A stretch of 21,809 nucleotides of DNA from an uncultured Megasphaera sp. (GCA_900548635.1 URLP01000014.1:1-21809), one strand, 5' to 3'; counted from the stretch's first letter, positions 1 through 6,858 are shown. Notes: a model not told the origin generated them from the sequence alone. Numbers and translations: made by a program.

Positions 1-573
1 GATGAATACGGCGGCAGCCTGGAAAACCGGGCCCGCTTCCTCCTGGAATGCATCGCCGCTATGCGTCAGGCCGTCGGCGCGGACTACCCGATTTGGGTCA
101 AACTGAACTGCGCCGACTTCATGAAAGACGGCAGCCTGACTTTTGACGAAAGCAAACAGGTCATGGCCTGGCTCGCCGACGCCGGCGTACAAGCCATCGA
201 AGTCAGCGGCGGCAACACATCGTCCCTGCCGCGCAAGGGCCCGATCCGCGCCATCCGCCGCACGAAGGAACCGATGTACTTCAAGGCCTATGCCGCAGAA
301 GCGGCCGCCCTGCTCAAAGGAAAAGTCGACATCGGCGTCGTCGGCGGCTTCCGCAGTGCCGGCGATATCGAAGATACGCTCCAGACGACGGACATCGCCT
401 TCGTCTCCATGAGCCGTCCTTACCTGCGCCAGCCGGACCTGCCGAACCTCTGGAAAAACGGCAGCACGGAACCGGCCCTCTGCATCTCCTGTTCACGCTG
501 CTTCGGCGCCGAAAACGTCGACTGCATCTTCAATAAACGAGAAAAAGAAGAACGTGAAAAACAGGACGCCTAA
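1..573 (+). CDS. NADH:flavin oxidoreductase, old yellow enzyme family (5'-truncated)
   Basis: The reading frame is open from base 1, so the gene starts upstream; 190 residues are visible, roughly the second half of a 360-380 residue protein. The first residues, DEYGGSLENRARF, are the signature of the FMN-binding TIM-barrel old yellow enzyme family. GxxGG-type segments follow (VDIGVVGGFRS) and then the SMSRPYLRQPDLP region that normally closes the phosphate-binding end of the barrel. Near the end the Cys pattern CISCSRCFGAENVDC resembles the Fe-S ligand cluster of the single-domain members related to 2,4-dienoyl-CoA reductase, but the protein stops right after it, so the second FAD/NAD domain of that enzyme is absent. 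Likely cytoplasmic NAD(P)H-dependent reductase of an unsaturated carbonyl compound; the substrate cannot be told. No terminator follows it, so it may be co-transcribed with the next gene. Confidence 0.9.
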   Translation, partial: DEYGGSLENRARFLLECIAAMRQAVGADYPIWVKLNCADFMKDGSLTFDESKQVMAWLADAGVQAIEVSGGNTSSLPRKGPIRAIRRTKEPMYFKAYAAEAAALLKGKVDIGVVGGFRSAGDIEDTLQTTDIAFVSMSRPYLRQPDLPNLWKNGSTEPALCISCSRCFGAENVDCIFNKREKEEREKQDA

Positions 574-648
574 AAAAAAGGAACTTACCCCATCTGCATC
601 GAAATAAATAAAAGTAACGGATTATTTTCACAAAAGGGGGACCCGTCC

Positions 649-1410
649 ATGCTGCTCGCTGTCATTGCAGTCATTATCTTGAGCCTCATTGCGCTCATTT
701 TATGCCTGCCCGTGACGTACGCCGTCAAAATCCATATCGGCTCGCCGTGGCATATCGAAGGGCAGTGTGCCTGGGGCCGAAGATTAGCCAACGCCTCCTG
801 GTCCTACACGCTGGGAGAAGAACCGCACAGCGAAAGCCATGTCTTCTGGCAAAAAGCGCCGCAGAAAGGTTCAGACGATGTCCAGCCGGACAAGCCGCCG
901 ACACCGGAGGAACGGGAAAAAGCTCTGGACGAGCTGGAAGCAGAAAGCAAGAAGACGATCTATGAGGATCTCCTCCAAGAGGAGGGGACAGAGACGCCGC
1001 CTGAGCCTTCTGCGCCCGCGGCGGACGCGGCCCGGCAAAAGCCGCCTCTTCGCGAATGGCTGCCCCTCTTTTTGAATTCCGATTTCTTAGCCGCATTCTT
1101 TACCTGGCTTGCACGCCTCCTGCACCACGGACAGATCCGCCGCTTCAGCCTCACCGGCATCCTCGGCCTGCCGGCACCGCACGAAACGGGGATGCTCGCC
1201 GGCGCCCTCTATGCCGTCTGTCCCGGAAACGTCGAGGAACTGCAATTTAATTTCGTAGAAGAACAGTATGACTGTACTGTCCGTGCTTCGGGCCGCCTAT
1301 ATCCGGCAGCGCTGCTCCTCTTTACAGCCGCCTTTGCCGCTTCCCGGCCTGTACGCCATATCCTGGCATATTGGCACGCTGTAAGGAAGGGAGTAGAAAC
1401 ACATGGATAA
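649..1410 (+). CDS. ytfI: DUF2953 membrane-anchored protein (YtfI-like)
   Basis: A 253-residue protein with one N-terminal hydrophobic segment (about residues 3-25), a charged Glu/Lys/Pro-rich stretch (about 80-125), and a C-terminal region with another hydrophobic patch. Family assignment to DUF2953 rests on the N-terminal pattern and on context: in Bacillus the DUF2953 gene ytfI sits directly upstream of ytfJ (gerW), and here the next gene is a GerW homologue whose ATG lies inside this gene's last codons (8-base overlap, implying translational coupling). The start ATG follows AAAAGGGGG. The function of the family is not established; a role with the GerW protein at the membrane is inference. 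Possible alternative: simply a hypothetical membrane protein. Confidence 0.75.
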   Translation: MLLAVIAVIILSLIALILCLPVTYAVKIHIGSPWHIEGQCAWGRRLANASWSYTLGEEPHSESHVFWQKAPQKGSDDVQPDKPPTPEEREKALDELEAESKKTIYEDLLQEEGTETPPEPSAPAADAARQKPPLREWLPLFLNSDFLAAFFTWLARLLHHGQIRRFSLTGILGLPAPHETGMLAGALYAVCPGNVEELQFNFVEEQYDCTVRASGRLYPAALLLFTAAFAASRPVRHILAYWHAVRKGVETHG

Positions 1411-1810
1411 CTCGTACATCAAGAACAACTTGGAAGAAATCTTTGAAAACTTCAAGGAAATGATCAAAGTCGAAACCGTCGTCGGCCAGGCCGTCCACAT
1501 TGGCGACGCCATCCTGGTACCCTTTGTGGATGTCACCTTCGGCTTCGGTTCTGGCGGCGTCAACGGCAAGACCGAAAACGGCCGCAGCAGTGCCGGCAGC
1601 GGCGGCGGCGCCAAGATGGAACCGGCCGCTATCCTGGTCATCAAAGGGGACCGCGTAGAAATGTTCTCCATCAAGAAAGACGGCTACCAGGCTTCGGCCT
1701 TCGAAAAACTCATCGCCATGGCACCGGAAATCATCGACAAGATGAAAAAGGATAAATATATCTATATCCACGACGATGACGACGTCAAAGACGCGGACAA
1801 AGAAGACTGA
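1403..1810 (+). CDS. ytfJ: GerW/YtfJ family sporulation-associated protein
   Basis: A 135-residue acidic soluble protein matching the GerW (YtfJ) family along its length. The N-terminal helix (NNLEEIFENFKEM) is followed by VETVVGQAVHIGDAILVPFV, then FGFGSGG and a Gly/Ser-rich loop (about residues 48-70), then a second beta-rich part. In Bacillus the family member is a spore protein involved in germination, but homologues are widespread in bacteria that do not make spores. It overlaps the preceding YtfI-like gene by 8 bases, the same order as in Bacillus. The C-terminal tail is strongly acidic (HDDDDVKDADKED). I see no terminator with a T-run after the gene. The family call is firm; whether it has a spore role in this organism is open. 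Confidence 0.88.
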   Translation: MDNSYIKNNLEEIFENFKEMIKVETVVGQAVHIGDAILVPFVDVTFGFGSGGVNGKTENGRSSAGSGGGAKMEPAAILVIKGDRVEMFSIKKDGYQASAFEKLIAMAPEIIDKMKKDKYIYIHDDDDVKDADKED

Positions 1811-1827
1811 AGAAGGCGGCGCCGCAG

Positions 1828-1856
1828 TTGTACTTTAACCGCAAGTTTGCTATAAT
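1828..1856 (+). promoter_or_regulatory. Sigma-70 type promoter for the skp/ompH gene
   Basis: TTGTAC at 1828-1833 and a perfect TATAAT at 1851-1856 with a 17-base spacer, about 55 bases upstream of the ompH start. This makes the chaperone gene its own transcription unit. A strong AGGAGGAA ribosome binding site lies just before its ATG. Confidence 0.8.
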
Positions 1857-1911
1857 ATACGAATAGAACCTAAGTAATTCAGCCGCTCCGGCGGTACAGG
1901 AGGAACACACT

Positions 1912-2340
1912 ATGAAACTGAAAAAACAATTGGCATCCCTCGCCGTTATGGGTATGATGAGCCTCGTTGCTGCTTCGTCGGCATTTGCTTCCGGCGTCGG
2001 CTACGTCAACTTCGACACCCTCGTACAGGCACATAAAGATTTCCCGAAAGTCAGCGCACAGATGCAGGCCGCTGTCAAAGATGCAAACGAACAGTTCGCC
2101 AAAAAAGCACCGTCCATGAAAACCGACCAGGAACGTCAGAACCTCGGCCGTCAGCTCGCCCAGAACCTGAGCAAACTGGAAAACAAACTCGTCGTCCCCA
2201 TTGAAAAAGACGTCGTTTCCAAAGTAGAACAGGTCCATAAAGACAAAGGCCTCGACTGCATCGTAGCCCAGGGCGCCATCATCGCCGGCTCGGAAAACGC
2301 AACCGACCAGACAGAAGCTGTCAAAGCATTGTTGAAATAA
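1912..2340 (+). CDS. Skp/OmpH family periplasmic chaperone
   Basis: A 142-residue secreted protein. Residues 1-26 form a classical signal peptide (charged MKLKKQ, a hydrophobic core, AASSAFA cleavage site). The mature part begins GVGYVNFDTLVQAHKDFPKV, the hallmark start of Skp/OmpH proteins, and continues with a helical, Lys/Gln-rich segment that would form the coiled-coil arm (about 50-105), then returns to a beta segment (CIVAQGAIIAG) near the end. Skp holds unfolded outer-membrane proteins in the periplasm, so the gene implies a diderm cell. In Negativicutes a skp gene usually sits in the bamA-lpx outer-membrane cluster; here it stands alone with its own promoter and terminator, so it may be a second copy. 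Family call is firm; the exact client is unknown. Confidence 0.88.
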   Translation: MKLKKQLASLAVMGMMSLVAASSAFASGVGYVNFDTLVQAHKDFPKVSAQMQAAVKDANEQFAKKAPSMKTDQERQNLGRQLAQNLSKLENKLVVPIEKDVVSKVEQVHKDKGLDCIVAQGAIIAGSENATDQTEAVKALLK

Positions 2341-2345
2341 GAGAT

Positions 2346-2379
2346 AAAAAAAAGCTCTCGCCTCCGCGGGAGCTTTTTT
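2346..2379 (+). terminator. Intrinsic terminator of the skp/ompH gene
   Basis: Stem AGCTCTCGC / GCGGGAGCT with a CTCC-type loop, flanked by A and T runs (six T), only a few bases after the stop codon. The A/T flanks would also let it act on the other strand. Confidence 0.88.
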
Positions 2380-2391
2380 CGTTTGGCGTGG

Positions 2392-2449
2392 TTCGTGGGT
2401 CGTTTGGCGAAGATTCACAAAACACGGTCCACGACAAACGAATCACGAA
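2392..2449. repeat. Inverted pair of the TTCGTG-ATTCGTTTG intergenic repeat (copy 1)
   Basis: The left arm TTCGTGGGTCGTTTGGCG (2392-2409) and the reverse complement of the right arm (2432-2449) agree at 15 of 18 positions. The same repeat occurs at 13982-14030 and 19936-19950. In each case it lies against a terminator hairpin of closely related sequence. Confidence 0.75.
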
Positions 2450-2484
2450 AAGGGGGCTGTCGCTTCATGCGGCAGCCCCTTTTC
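2448..2484 (-). terminator. Terminator hairpin after copA (repeat-associated)
   Basis: GGGGCTG ... CAGCCCC stem with A and T flanks, immediately beyond the copA stop codon. It can act in both directions. The sequence GGCTGCCGCAT-AAGCGAC in the stem-loop recurs almost unchanged in the terminator at 19902-19935. Confidence 0.8.
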
Positions 2485-2485
2485 C

Positions 2486-2704
2486 TTATGCTACGGTCTT
2501 AATATCTGTGACTTTGTAGTCTTTGTCTTCGACGGTCTTTTTCAGGGTAGCGTCAGCGACGTCTTTGCTCAGTTTGACGACGGCTTCGCCTTTTTCGTGG
2601 CTCGCCGTGGCTTCTTCTACGCCGTCGAGGGCTTCGAGGGCTTTTTTAACGGTGGCTTCGCAGTGACCGCACATCATACCTGTGATTTTCAATACTTTTT
2701 CCAT
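2486..2704 (-). CDS. Possible internal start within copA giving a free CopZ-like copper chaperone
   Basis: In frame with copA, the ATG at 2704-2702 (Met866) is preceded by AAAGGAGG with an 8-base spacer, a far better ribosome binding site than chance would give inside a gene. Translation from it would make a 72-residue protein, MEKVLKITGMMCGHCEA..., which is exactly one complete metal-binding domain with the usual length of stand-alone CopZ chaperones. The preceding residues (KDEPKEEND) look like a linker. Either copA and a former copZ gene have fused while the start was kept, or both products are made. Direct proof of initiation is lacking. Confidence 0.5.
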   Translation of the reverse strand: MEKVLKITGMMCGHCEATVKKALEALDGVEEATASHEKGEAVVKLSKDVADATLKKTVEDKDYKVTDIKTVA

Positions 2705-5299
2705 ATCATTTTCCTCCTTTGGTTCATCCTTGCGGATGCCGATGAATTTATAATCTTCTCCTTCAACTTTTTCTTTGATAGCGTCAGGAGAAATAGGCTT
2801 AGTGACGACCATGACGGCCGTTCCCTGCTGGTGGTCGGCTTTGACGCTGACCACGCCGTCGAGGGAACCGAGGGCTTTCTGGATGCGGTTTTCGCAGTGG
2901 CCGCACATCATGCCTTCGATTTCGACAACTTCCTTTTTAGCTCCGGCCGGTACGTCAGCGGCCGCACGCTGTGCGAGCGGGCTGGCTGCCGTCTTTTCCG
3001 GCAGGATGAGGTCGGCCGGGTGTTTCAGGGCTTTATCTTTCTTCGTCGAGTGGACGTTAAAGGTGTTCAGGCGCAGGGCATTCATGCAGACCGTGAAGCT
3101 CGAGATGGCCATAGCGGCAGCGCCGAACATGGGGTTGATCTTGATGGGATAGAGGCCGGCTGCCAGGGGGATGAGGAGTACGTTGTAGGCGAAAGCCCAG
3201 AAGAGGTTTTCATGGATATTGCGTACAGTCTGGCGGCTGAGGCGGATGGCCGAAGCGACGTCCGAAAGGGTGCTGTTCATGAGGACGACGTCAGCCGAAT
3301 CGATAGCGACATCCGTGCCGGCACCGATGGCAATGCCGACGTCCGCACGGGTCAGGGCCGGCGCATCGTTGATGCCGTCGCCGACCATGGCGACTTTGCC
3401 GCCCTTTTTCAGGGACTGGATGACGGCGTCTTTGCCGTCCGGCAGGACGCCTGCGACGACAGCGTCGACACCGGCTTCCTTGCTGATAGCCTGGGCCGTC
3501 CGTTCGTTGTCGCCAGTGATCATGACGACTTTGACGCCCATTTTATGGAGCTGGCGGATGGCTTCCGGCGAATCTTCCTTGATGACGTCGGCCACGGCGA
3601 TGACACCGGCTAGTTTACCGTCTTTTTCAAAGAAGAGCGGCGTCTTGCCCTGGCTGGCCAGGGAATCGGCCATTTTCTGGATTTCTGCAGGTACCGTGAC
3701 CCGCGAAGCGATATAGGCACCGCTGCCGGCGTGGACTTCTTTGCCGTCGAGCTGAGCTGTCAGACCATTGCCCGGCAGGGCTTTGAAATTCGTTACTTCT
3801 TTGGCCGTCAAGTGCTGACGTTCGGCTTCCTTGACGATGGCCTTGGCCAGAGGATGTTCCGATTTCTGTTCCAGGGCATAGGCCAAATCGAGGAGTTCAT
3901 CGCGCTGCAGGGCGCCCGGGACGATGTCCGTCACTTCCGGACGGCCGTAGGTGATGGTCCCGGTCTTATCGAGGGCAACAATCTGGACTTTGCCGGCATT
4001 TTCCAAAGATTCAGAGGTCTTGAAGAGGATGCCGTTCTTGGCGCCCATACCGTTGCCGACCATGATAGCCACCGGCGTTGCCAGACCTAAAGCGCAGGGG
4101 CAGGAAATGACGAGGACGGAAATGCCGAATTCCAGGGCCTGCGCAAAGGAGGCACCGAGGAAGAGCCAGACTGCCGTGACGACGACGGCAATGGCGATGA
4201 CGGCCGGTACGAAGATGGCCGAGACCTTATCGGCAATGCGGGCGATCGGCGCTTTCGTCGCCGCGGCGTCGCTGACCATCTTGATAATCTGGGAAAGCGT
4301 CGTATCTTCACCGACGCGCGTGGCCCGGCATTTGAGGAAGCCCGACTGGTTGATCGTCGCTGCCGAGACCGTGCTGCCCGGCGCCTTGTCGACAGGAATC
4401 GATTCGCCTGTCAGAGCCGATTCGTTGACCGCGCTTTCGCCGTCGACGATGACGCCGTCGACAGGGATGTTTTCTCCCGGTTTGACGACGAAAATATCGC
4501 CGCTCCGGACTTCATCAATGCCGACTTCTACTTCCTGACCGTCGCGGACGAGGGTAGCTTTTTTCGGTGCCAGCTGCATCAGACCCTTCAAGGCATCGGT
4601 CGTACGGCCTTTGGACATGGCTTCAAGCATCTTGCCGACGGTAATCAGCGTCGGAATCATAGCTGCCGATTCAAAGTAAAGCGTGTTGCGGTACATGTCT
4701 TCCAGAACCAGGGCGCTGCCGCCTTCTGTGACGATGCCCGTCATGTGGAAGAAGACGGACAGGCTCCAGAGGAAGGAAACGCCGGAACCGAGGGCAACGA
4801 GGGTATCCATGTTCGGGCCGCCGTGCAGGAGCGACGAGATACCGGACGTAAAGAACTTCTTATTGATGTTCATGATGACCAGGGCCAGAATCATCTGGAC
4901 CAGGGCCAGGCTTAAATAATTCCCGTCGAGGAAGGACGGCAGGGGCAGGCCCAGCATGTTGTGACCCATGGTGAAGTACATGAGGATCAAGAGGAAGAGG
5001 ACGGAATATTTCAGGCGCCGCTTGAGGACCGGCGTGTCATGGTCGGCTAGGGCTTCTTCTTCAGCAGCCAGCTTTTCACTGGCGCTTTCCTGTTTGGCTG
5101 CGCCTTTGACTTTGGCACCGTAGCCGGCATCGACGACGGCTTTGATGATATCGGCATCGCTGGCAGAACCGTCGACGCCCATGGAATTCGTCAATAAGGA
5201 AACCGAGCAGGAGTCGACGCCGGGCACTTTAGAGACCGCTTTTTCGACGCGGGCCTGGCAGGCGGCACAGCTCATGCCGGTAACCACAAATTGCTTCAT
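2486..5299 (-). CDS. copA: Copper-exporting P1B-type ATPase CopA with three heavy-metal-binding domains
   Basis: A 937-residue inner-membrane pump that uses ATP to export Cu(I). Visible in order: N-terminal metal-binding domain with GMSCAAC (Cys11, Cys14); membrane helices from about residue 97; actuator motif TGES (297-300); the Cu(I) ion-path motif CPC (400-402); the phosphorylation site DKTGT (Asp444); the HP motif (SEHPL); GDGIND; and a final helix pair. Unusually, two more metal-binding domains follow at the C terminus, each with MMCGHC (Cys799/802 and Cys877/880), where most CopA proteins end after the last helices. The last domain has its own ribosome binding site (see 2486-2704). The gene starts 14 bases after csoR with an AAGGGGGG ribosome binding site, so the two form one operon under the CsoR-type promoter. 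Assignment is firm. Confidence 0.96.
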   Translation of the reverse strand: MKQFVVTGMSCAACQARVEKAVSKVPGVDSCSVSLLTNSMGVDGSASDADIIKAVVDAGYGAKVKGAAKQESASEKLAAEEEALADHDTPVLKRRLKYSVLFLLILMYFTMGHNMLGLPLPSFLDGNYLSLALVQMILALVIMNINKKFFTSGISSLLHGGPNMDTLVALGSGVSFLWSLSVFFHMTGIVTEGGSALVLEDMYRNTLYFESAAMIPTLITVGKMLEAMSKGRTTDALKGLMQLAPKKATLVRDGQEVEVGIDEVRSGDIFVVKPGENIPVDGVIVDGESAVNESALTGESIPVDKAPGSTVSAATINQSGFLKCRATRVGEDTTLSQIIKMVSDAAATKAPIARIADKVSAIFVPAVIAIAVVVTAVWLFLGASFAQALEFGISVLVISCPCALGLATPVAIMVGNGMGAKNGILFKTSESLENAGKVQIVALDKTGTITYGRPEVTDIVPGALQRDELLDLAYALEQKSEHPLAKAIVKEAERQHLTAKEVTNFKALPGNGLTAQLDGKEVHAGSGAYIASRVTVPAEIQKMADSLASQGKTPLFFEKDGKLAGVIAVADVIKEDSPEAIRQLHKMGVKVVMITGDNERTAQAISKEAGVDAVVAGVLPDGKDAVIQSLKKGGKVAMVGDGINDAPALTRADVGIAIGAGTDVAIDSADVVLMNSTLSDVASAIRLSRQTVRNIHENLFWAFAYNVLLIPLAAGLYPIKINPMFGAAAMAISSFTVCMNALRLNTFNVHSTKKDKALKHPADLILPEKTAASPLAQRAAADVPAGAKKEVVEIEGMMCGHCENRIQKALGSLDGVVSVKADHQQGTAVMVVTKPISPDAIKEKVEGEDYKFIGIRKDEPKEENDMEKVLKITGMMCGHCEATVKKALEALDGVEEATASHEKGEAVVKLSKDVADATLKKTVEDKDYKVTDIKTVA

Positions 5300-5313
5300 A
5301 CAATATACCCCCC

Positions 5314-5640
5314 TTATTTCATCATCTTTTGCAAGACAGATACGAGTTCGTCCACTGTCTCATCCCGGCCGGCTTTAATGTCTTCGACGACGCAGTTTTT
5401 AATATGATTTTTCAATAATTCCTTACTGAAACTGTTCAAAGCTGCCGTGACGGCAGAGACCTGGATGAGGATGTCCGGACAGTAGACGTCTTCACTAACC
5501 ATGCGTTCCAAGCCGCGAACTTGCCCCTCAATGCGGCTCAAACGGGTCAGCATCTTCTTTTTCTGATCCGCAGCCCGTTTCTGATGCTGCATATCTTCCA
5601 TCGAACGCGCTGCCATGCAGTGAGAACATTTCTTATCCAT
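5314..5640 (-). CDS. csoR: CsoR-family copper-sensing repressor
   Basis: A 108-residue all-helical DUF156 protein that represses copper export genes and is released when it binds Cu(I). The Cu(I) ligands of CsoR are in place: Cys54 (VYCPDIL), His79 and Cys83 (NHIKNC), with the family spacing of 25 and 4. The core helix TRLSRIEGQVRGLERM is typical. An N-terminal extension of about 25 residues contains an extra CSHC cluster (Cys5, His7, Cys8), which could be a second metal site. It is the first gene of the csoR-copA operon, and an operator-like palindrome lies in its promoter. The C-X24-H-X3-C arrangement favours copper rather than the nickel/cobalt (RcnR) or formaldehyde (FrmR) relatives. Confidence 0.93.
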   Translation of the reverse strand: MDKKCSHCMAARSMEDMQHQKRAADQKKKMLTRLSRIEGQVRGLERMVSEDVYCPDILIQVSAVTAALNSFSKELLKNHIKNCVVEDIKAGRDETVDELVSVLQKMMK

Positions 5641-5682
5641 TTTCCCATCTCCTTAACTCGTTTAATTTCTTGGTACGTCAAT

Positions 5683-5711
5683 ATAGTATACCCCTCTACG
5701 GTATTTGTCAA
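5683..5711 (-). promoter_or_regulatory. csoR-copA promoter with CsoR-type operator in the spacer
   Basis: On the minus strand, TTGACA (5711-5706) and TACTAT (5688-5683) are separated by 17 bases. The spacer is filled by the palindrome ATACCGTAGAGGGGTAT (5704-5688), which resembles the ATACCC-TAxGGGGTAT operators bound by Bacillus CsoR. Repressor bound there would block RNA polymerase. Confidence 0.8.
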
Positions 5712-5717
5712 GGGGTA

Positions 5718-5732
5718 GGCGCCGAAGGCGCC
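5718..5732. repeat. Short perfect palindrome GGCGCC-GAA-GGCGCC
   Basis: Six-base stem with a GAA loop, directly upstream of the csoR -35 element and next to the large inverted repeat. There is no T-run, so it is not a terminator. It has the look of the hairpins that accompany the intergenic repeats here (compare 5833-5853 and 8533-8559). Confidence 0.5.
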
Positions 5733-5737
5733 GTTGT

Positions 5738-5824
5738 TCGTAGTTCGTTCATCGTTTGTTTGCGTAGCGGACTGCCGACTGCGAACCGCGGCCCTTCCAT
5801 CAATGAACGATGAACGAACTACGA
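5738..5824. repeat. Perfect 19-bp inverted repeat between csoR and the binding-protein gene
   Basis: TCGTAGTTCGTTCATCGTT at 5738-5756 is repeated exactly in inverted orientation at 5806-5824, separated by 49 bases. A related fragment (GATGAACGACGAAC followed by a CCGACTGCG segment) occurs at 8561-8600. Neither lies in a gene. Confidence 0.8.
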
Positions 5825-5832
5825 TGAACGAC

Positions 5833-5853
5833 TGGCCCCGGACAGCGGGGCCA
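5833..5853. repeat. Palindrome TGGCCCCG-GACAG-CGGGGCCA
   Basis: A perfect 8-base stem with a 5-base loop, directly after the 19-bp inverted repeat and just upstream of the promoter at 5860. No T-run follows, so I do not call it a terminator. It may cap transcripts or be part of the mobile intergenic repeat. Confidence 0.6.
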
Positions 5854-5859
5854 CAGCCC

Positions 5860-5888
5860 TTTACATTTTATTCATAAATTGGTATAAT
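5860..5888 (+). promoter_or_regulatory. Promoter of the amino-acid-binding lipoprotein gene
   Basis: TTTACA (5860-5865), 17-base spacer, TATAAT (5883-5888), about 40 bases before the start codon. The gene has a strong GGAGGGG ribosome binding site. Confidence 0.8.
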
Positions 5889-5932
5889 AATGTACGTAAA
5901 TTAATTTTTATTCAATCAACGGAGGGGTTCTC

Positions 5933-6751
5933 ATGGATACGAAAAAAGTTGGCGCCGCATTGCTTACAGGTGTCTTAGCTGTTTCGATGCTGGCAGGCTG
6001 TGGTACTAATAATGATAAAAAAGATGCAGCAGATTCGAAAAAACCGCTGCGCGTCGCGACAAATGCAACCTTCGTCCCCTTTGAATTCAAGGACAACGAA
6101 AATTCCGACGAATATAAGGGCTTCGAAATGGATCTGATCCGCGCCGTCGCCAAGGAAATGGGCCGCGACGTGGAATTCAACAACATCGCCTTTTCGGGCA
6201 TCATCCCGATTATCCAGCAGGGCGACATGGACATCGCCGCTACGGGCATGACGGTCACCAAGGAACGGGCCCAGAAAGTCGCTTTCGCCGCACCGTTCTA
6301 TGAATCGAAGCTGGTCATCCTGACGCCGAAGAACAGCGGCATCCATTCCGCAGCGGACCTGCAGGGCAAGCAGATTGCCGTCCAGATCGGCACGACAGGC
6401 GCGAAATACGCGGAAGAACAGGGCTACACGATCAAACAGTTCGACAACAATTCCGAAGCCATCATGGAACTCCAGGTCGGCGGCTCGCCGGCAGCCATTC
6501 TCGACAAACCGGTCGCTGACTACTACCTGACCCAGGACGGCAAAGGGAAATTCGACGTCATCGAAATCCCCGACACGAAGCCGGAATACCTGGCTTTCGC
6601 CGTCAACAAAGACAACAAAGAACTGCTCAAACAGGTCAACGACGCCATGGCCAAATTGAAAGAAACAGGCGAATTCCAAAAGATCTACAAGAAATGGTTC
6701 AATACGGATATGCCGAACCTGCCGACCAGCTCGGATGACGTGCTGAAGTAG
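5933..6751 (+). CDS. Amino acid ABC transporter substrate-binding lipoprotein (family 3)
   Basis: A 272-residue exported lipoprotein: signal sequence with lipobox LAGC, Cys23 being the lipidated residue. The mature part is a typical family 3 periplasmic binding protein: PLRVATNATFVPFEF opening the first lobe, GFEMDLIRAVAKEMG, the FSGIIPIIQQGDMDIAATGMTVT block with the ligand-contacting Thr and Arg region, and the hinge segment LQGKQIAVQIGTTG. This pattern is closest to glutamine/polar amino acid binders such as GlnH. No permease or ATPase gene lies next to it: the gene has its own promoter upstream and a terminator and a convergent gene downstream, so it must share a transporter encoded elsewhere. 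Specificity cannot be decided from sequence alone. Confidence 0.92.
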   Translation: MDTKKVGAALLTGVLAVSMLAGCGTNNDKKDAADSKKPLRVATNATFVPFEFKDNENSDEYKGFEMDLIRAVAKEMGRDVEFNNIAFSGIIPIIQQGDMDIAATGMTVTKERAQKVAFAAPFYESKLVILTPKNSGIHSAADLQGKQIAVQIGTTGAKYAEEQGYTIKQFDNNSEAIMELQVGGSPAAILDKPVADYYLTQDGKGKFDVIEIPDTKPEYLAFAVNKDNKELLKQVNDAMAKLKETGEFQKIYKKWFNTDMPNLPTSSDDVLK

Positions 6752-6858
6752 TTTACAGTTTGTAGTAAAAAACAGAAAAAGGCAGCGAAAAGCAGCATGG
6801 GACAGTAAAATCGGGACGTGCCCTTGGCCGTCCGTAGGGGCTTCCGCGTGGGAAGCCC
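6752..6858. repeat. Intergenic repeat: TTTGTAGTA tag plus two tandem hairpins
   Basis: Directly after the stop codon comes CAGTTTGTAGTAAAAA, the tag also seen after the genes at 9873 and 11934. Further on, GGACG-T-GCC-CTT-GGC-CGTCC (6814-6833) and GGGCTTCC-GCGTG-GGAAGCCC (6838-6858, perfect 8-base stem) form two hairpins in a row. The second, read on the other strand, is the same element as the hairpin at 9923-9943 but with both stem sides changed together. Confidence 0.65.

Noticed and set aside
5833..5853. Terminator after the csoR promoter region
   Set aside because: The stem is strong, but no T-run follows on either strand, and no gene ends there. Treated as a repeat palindrome.
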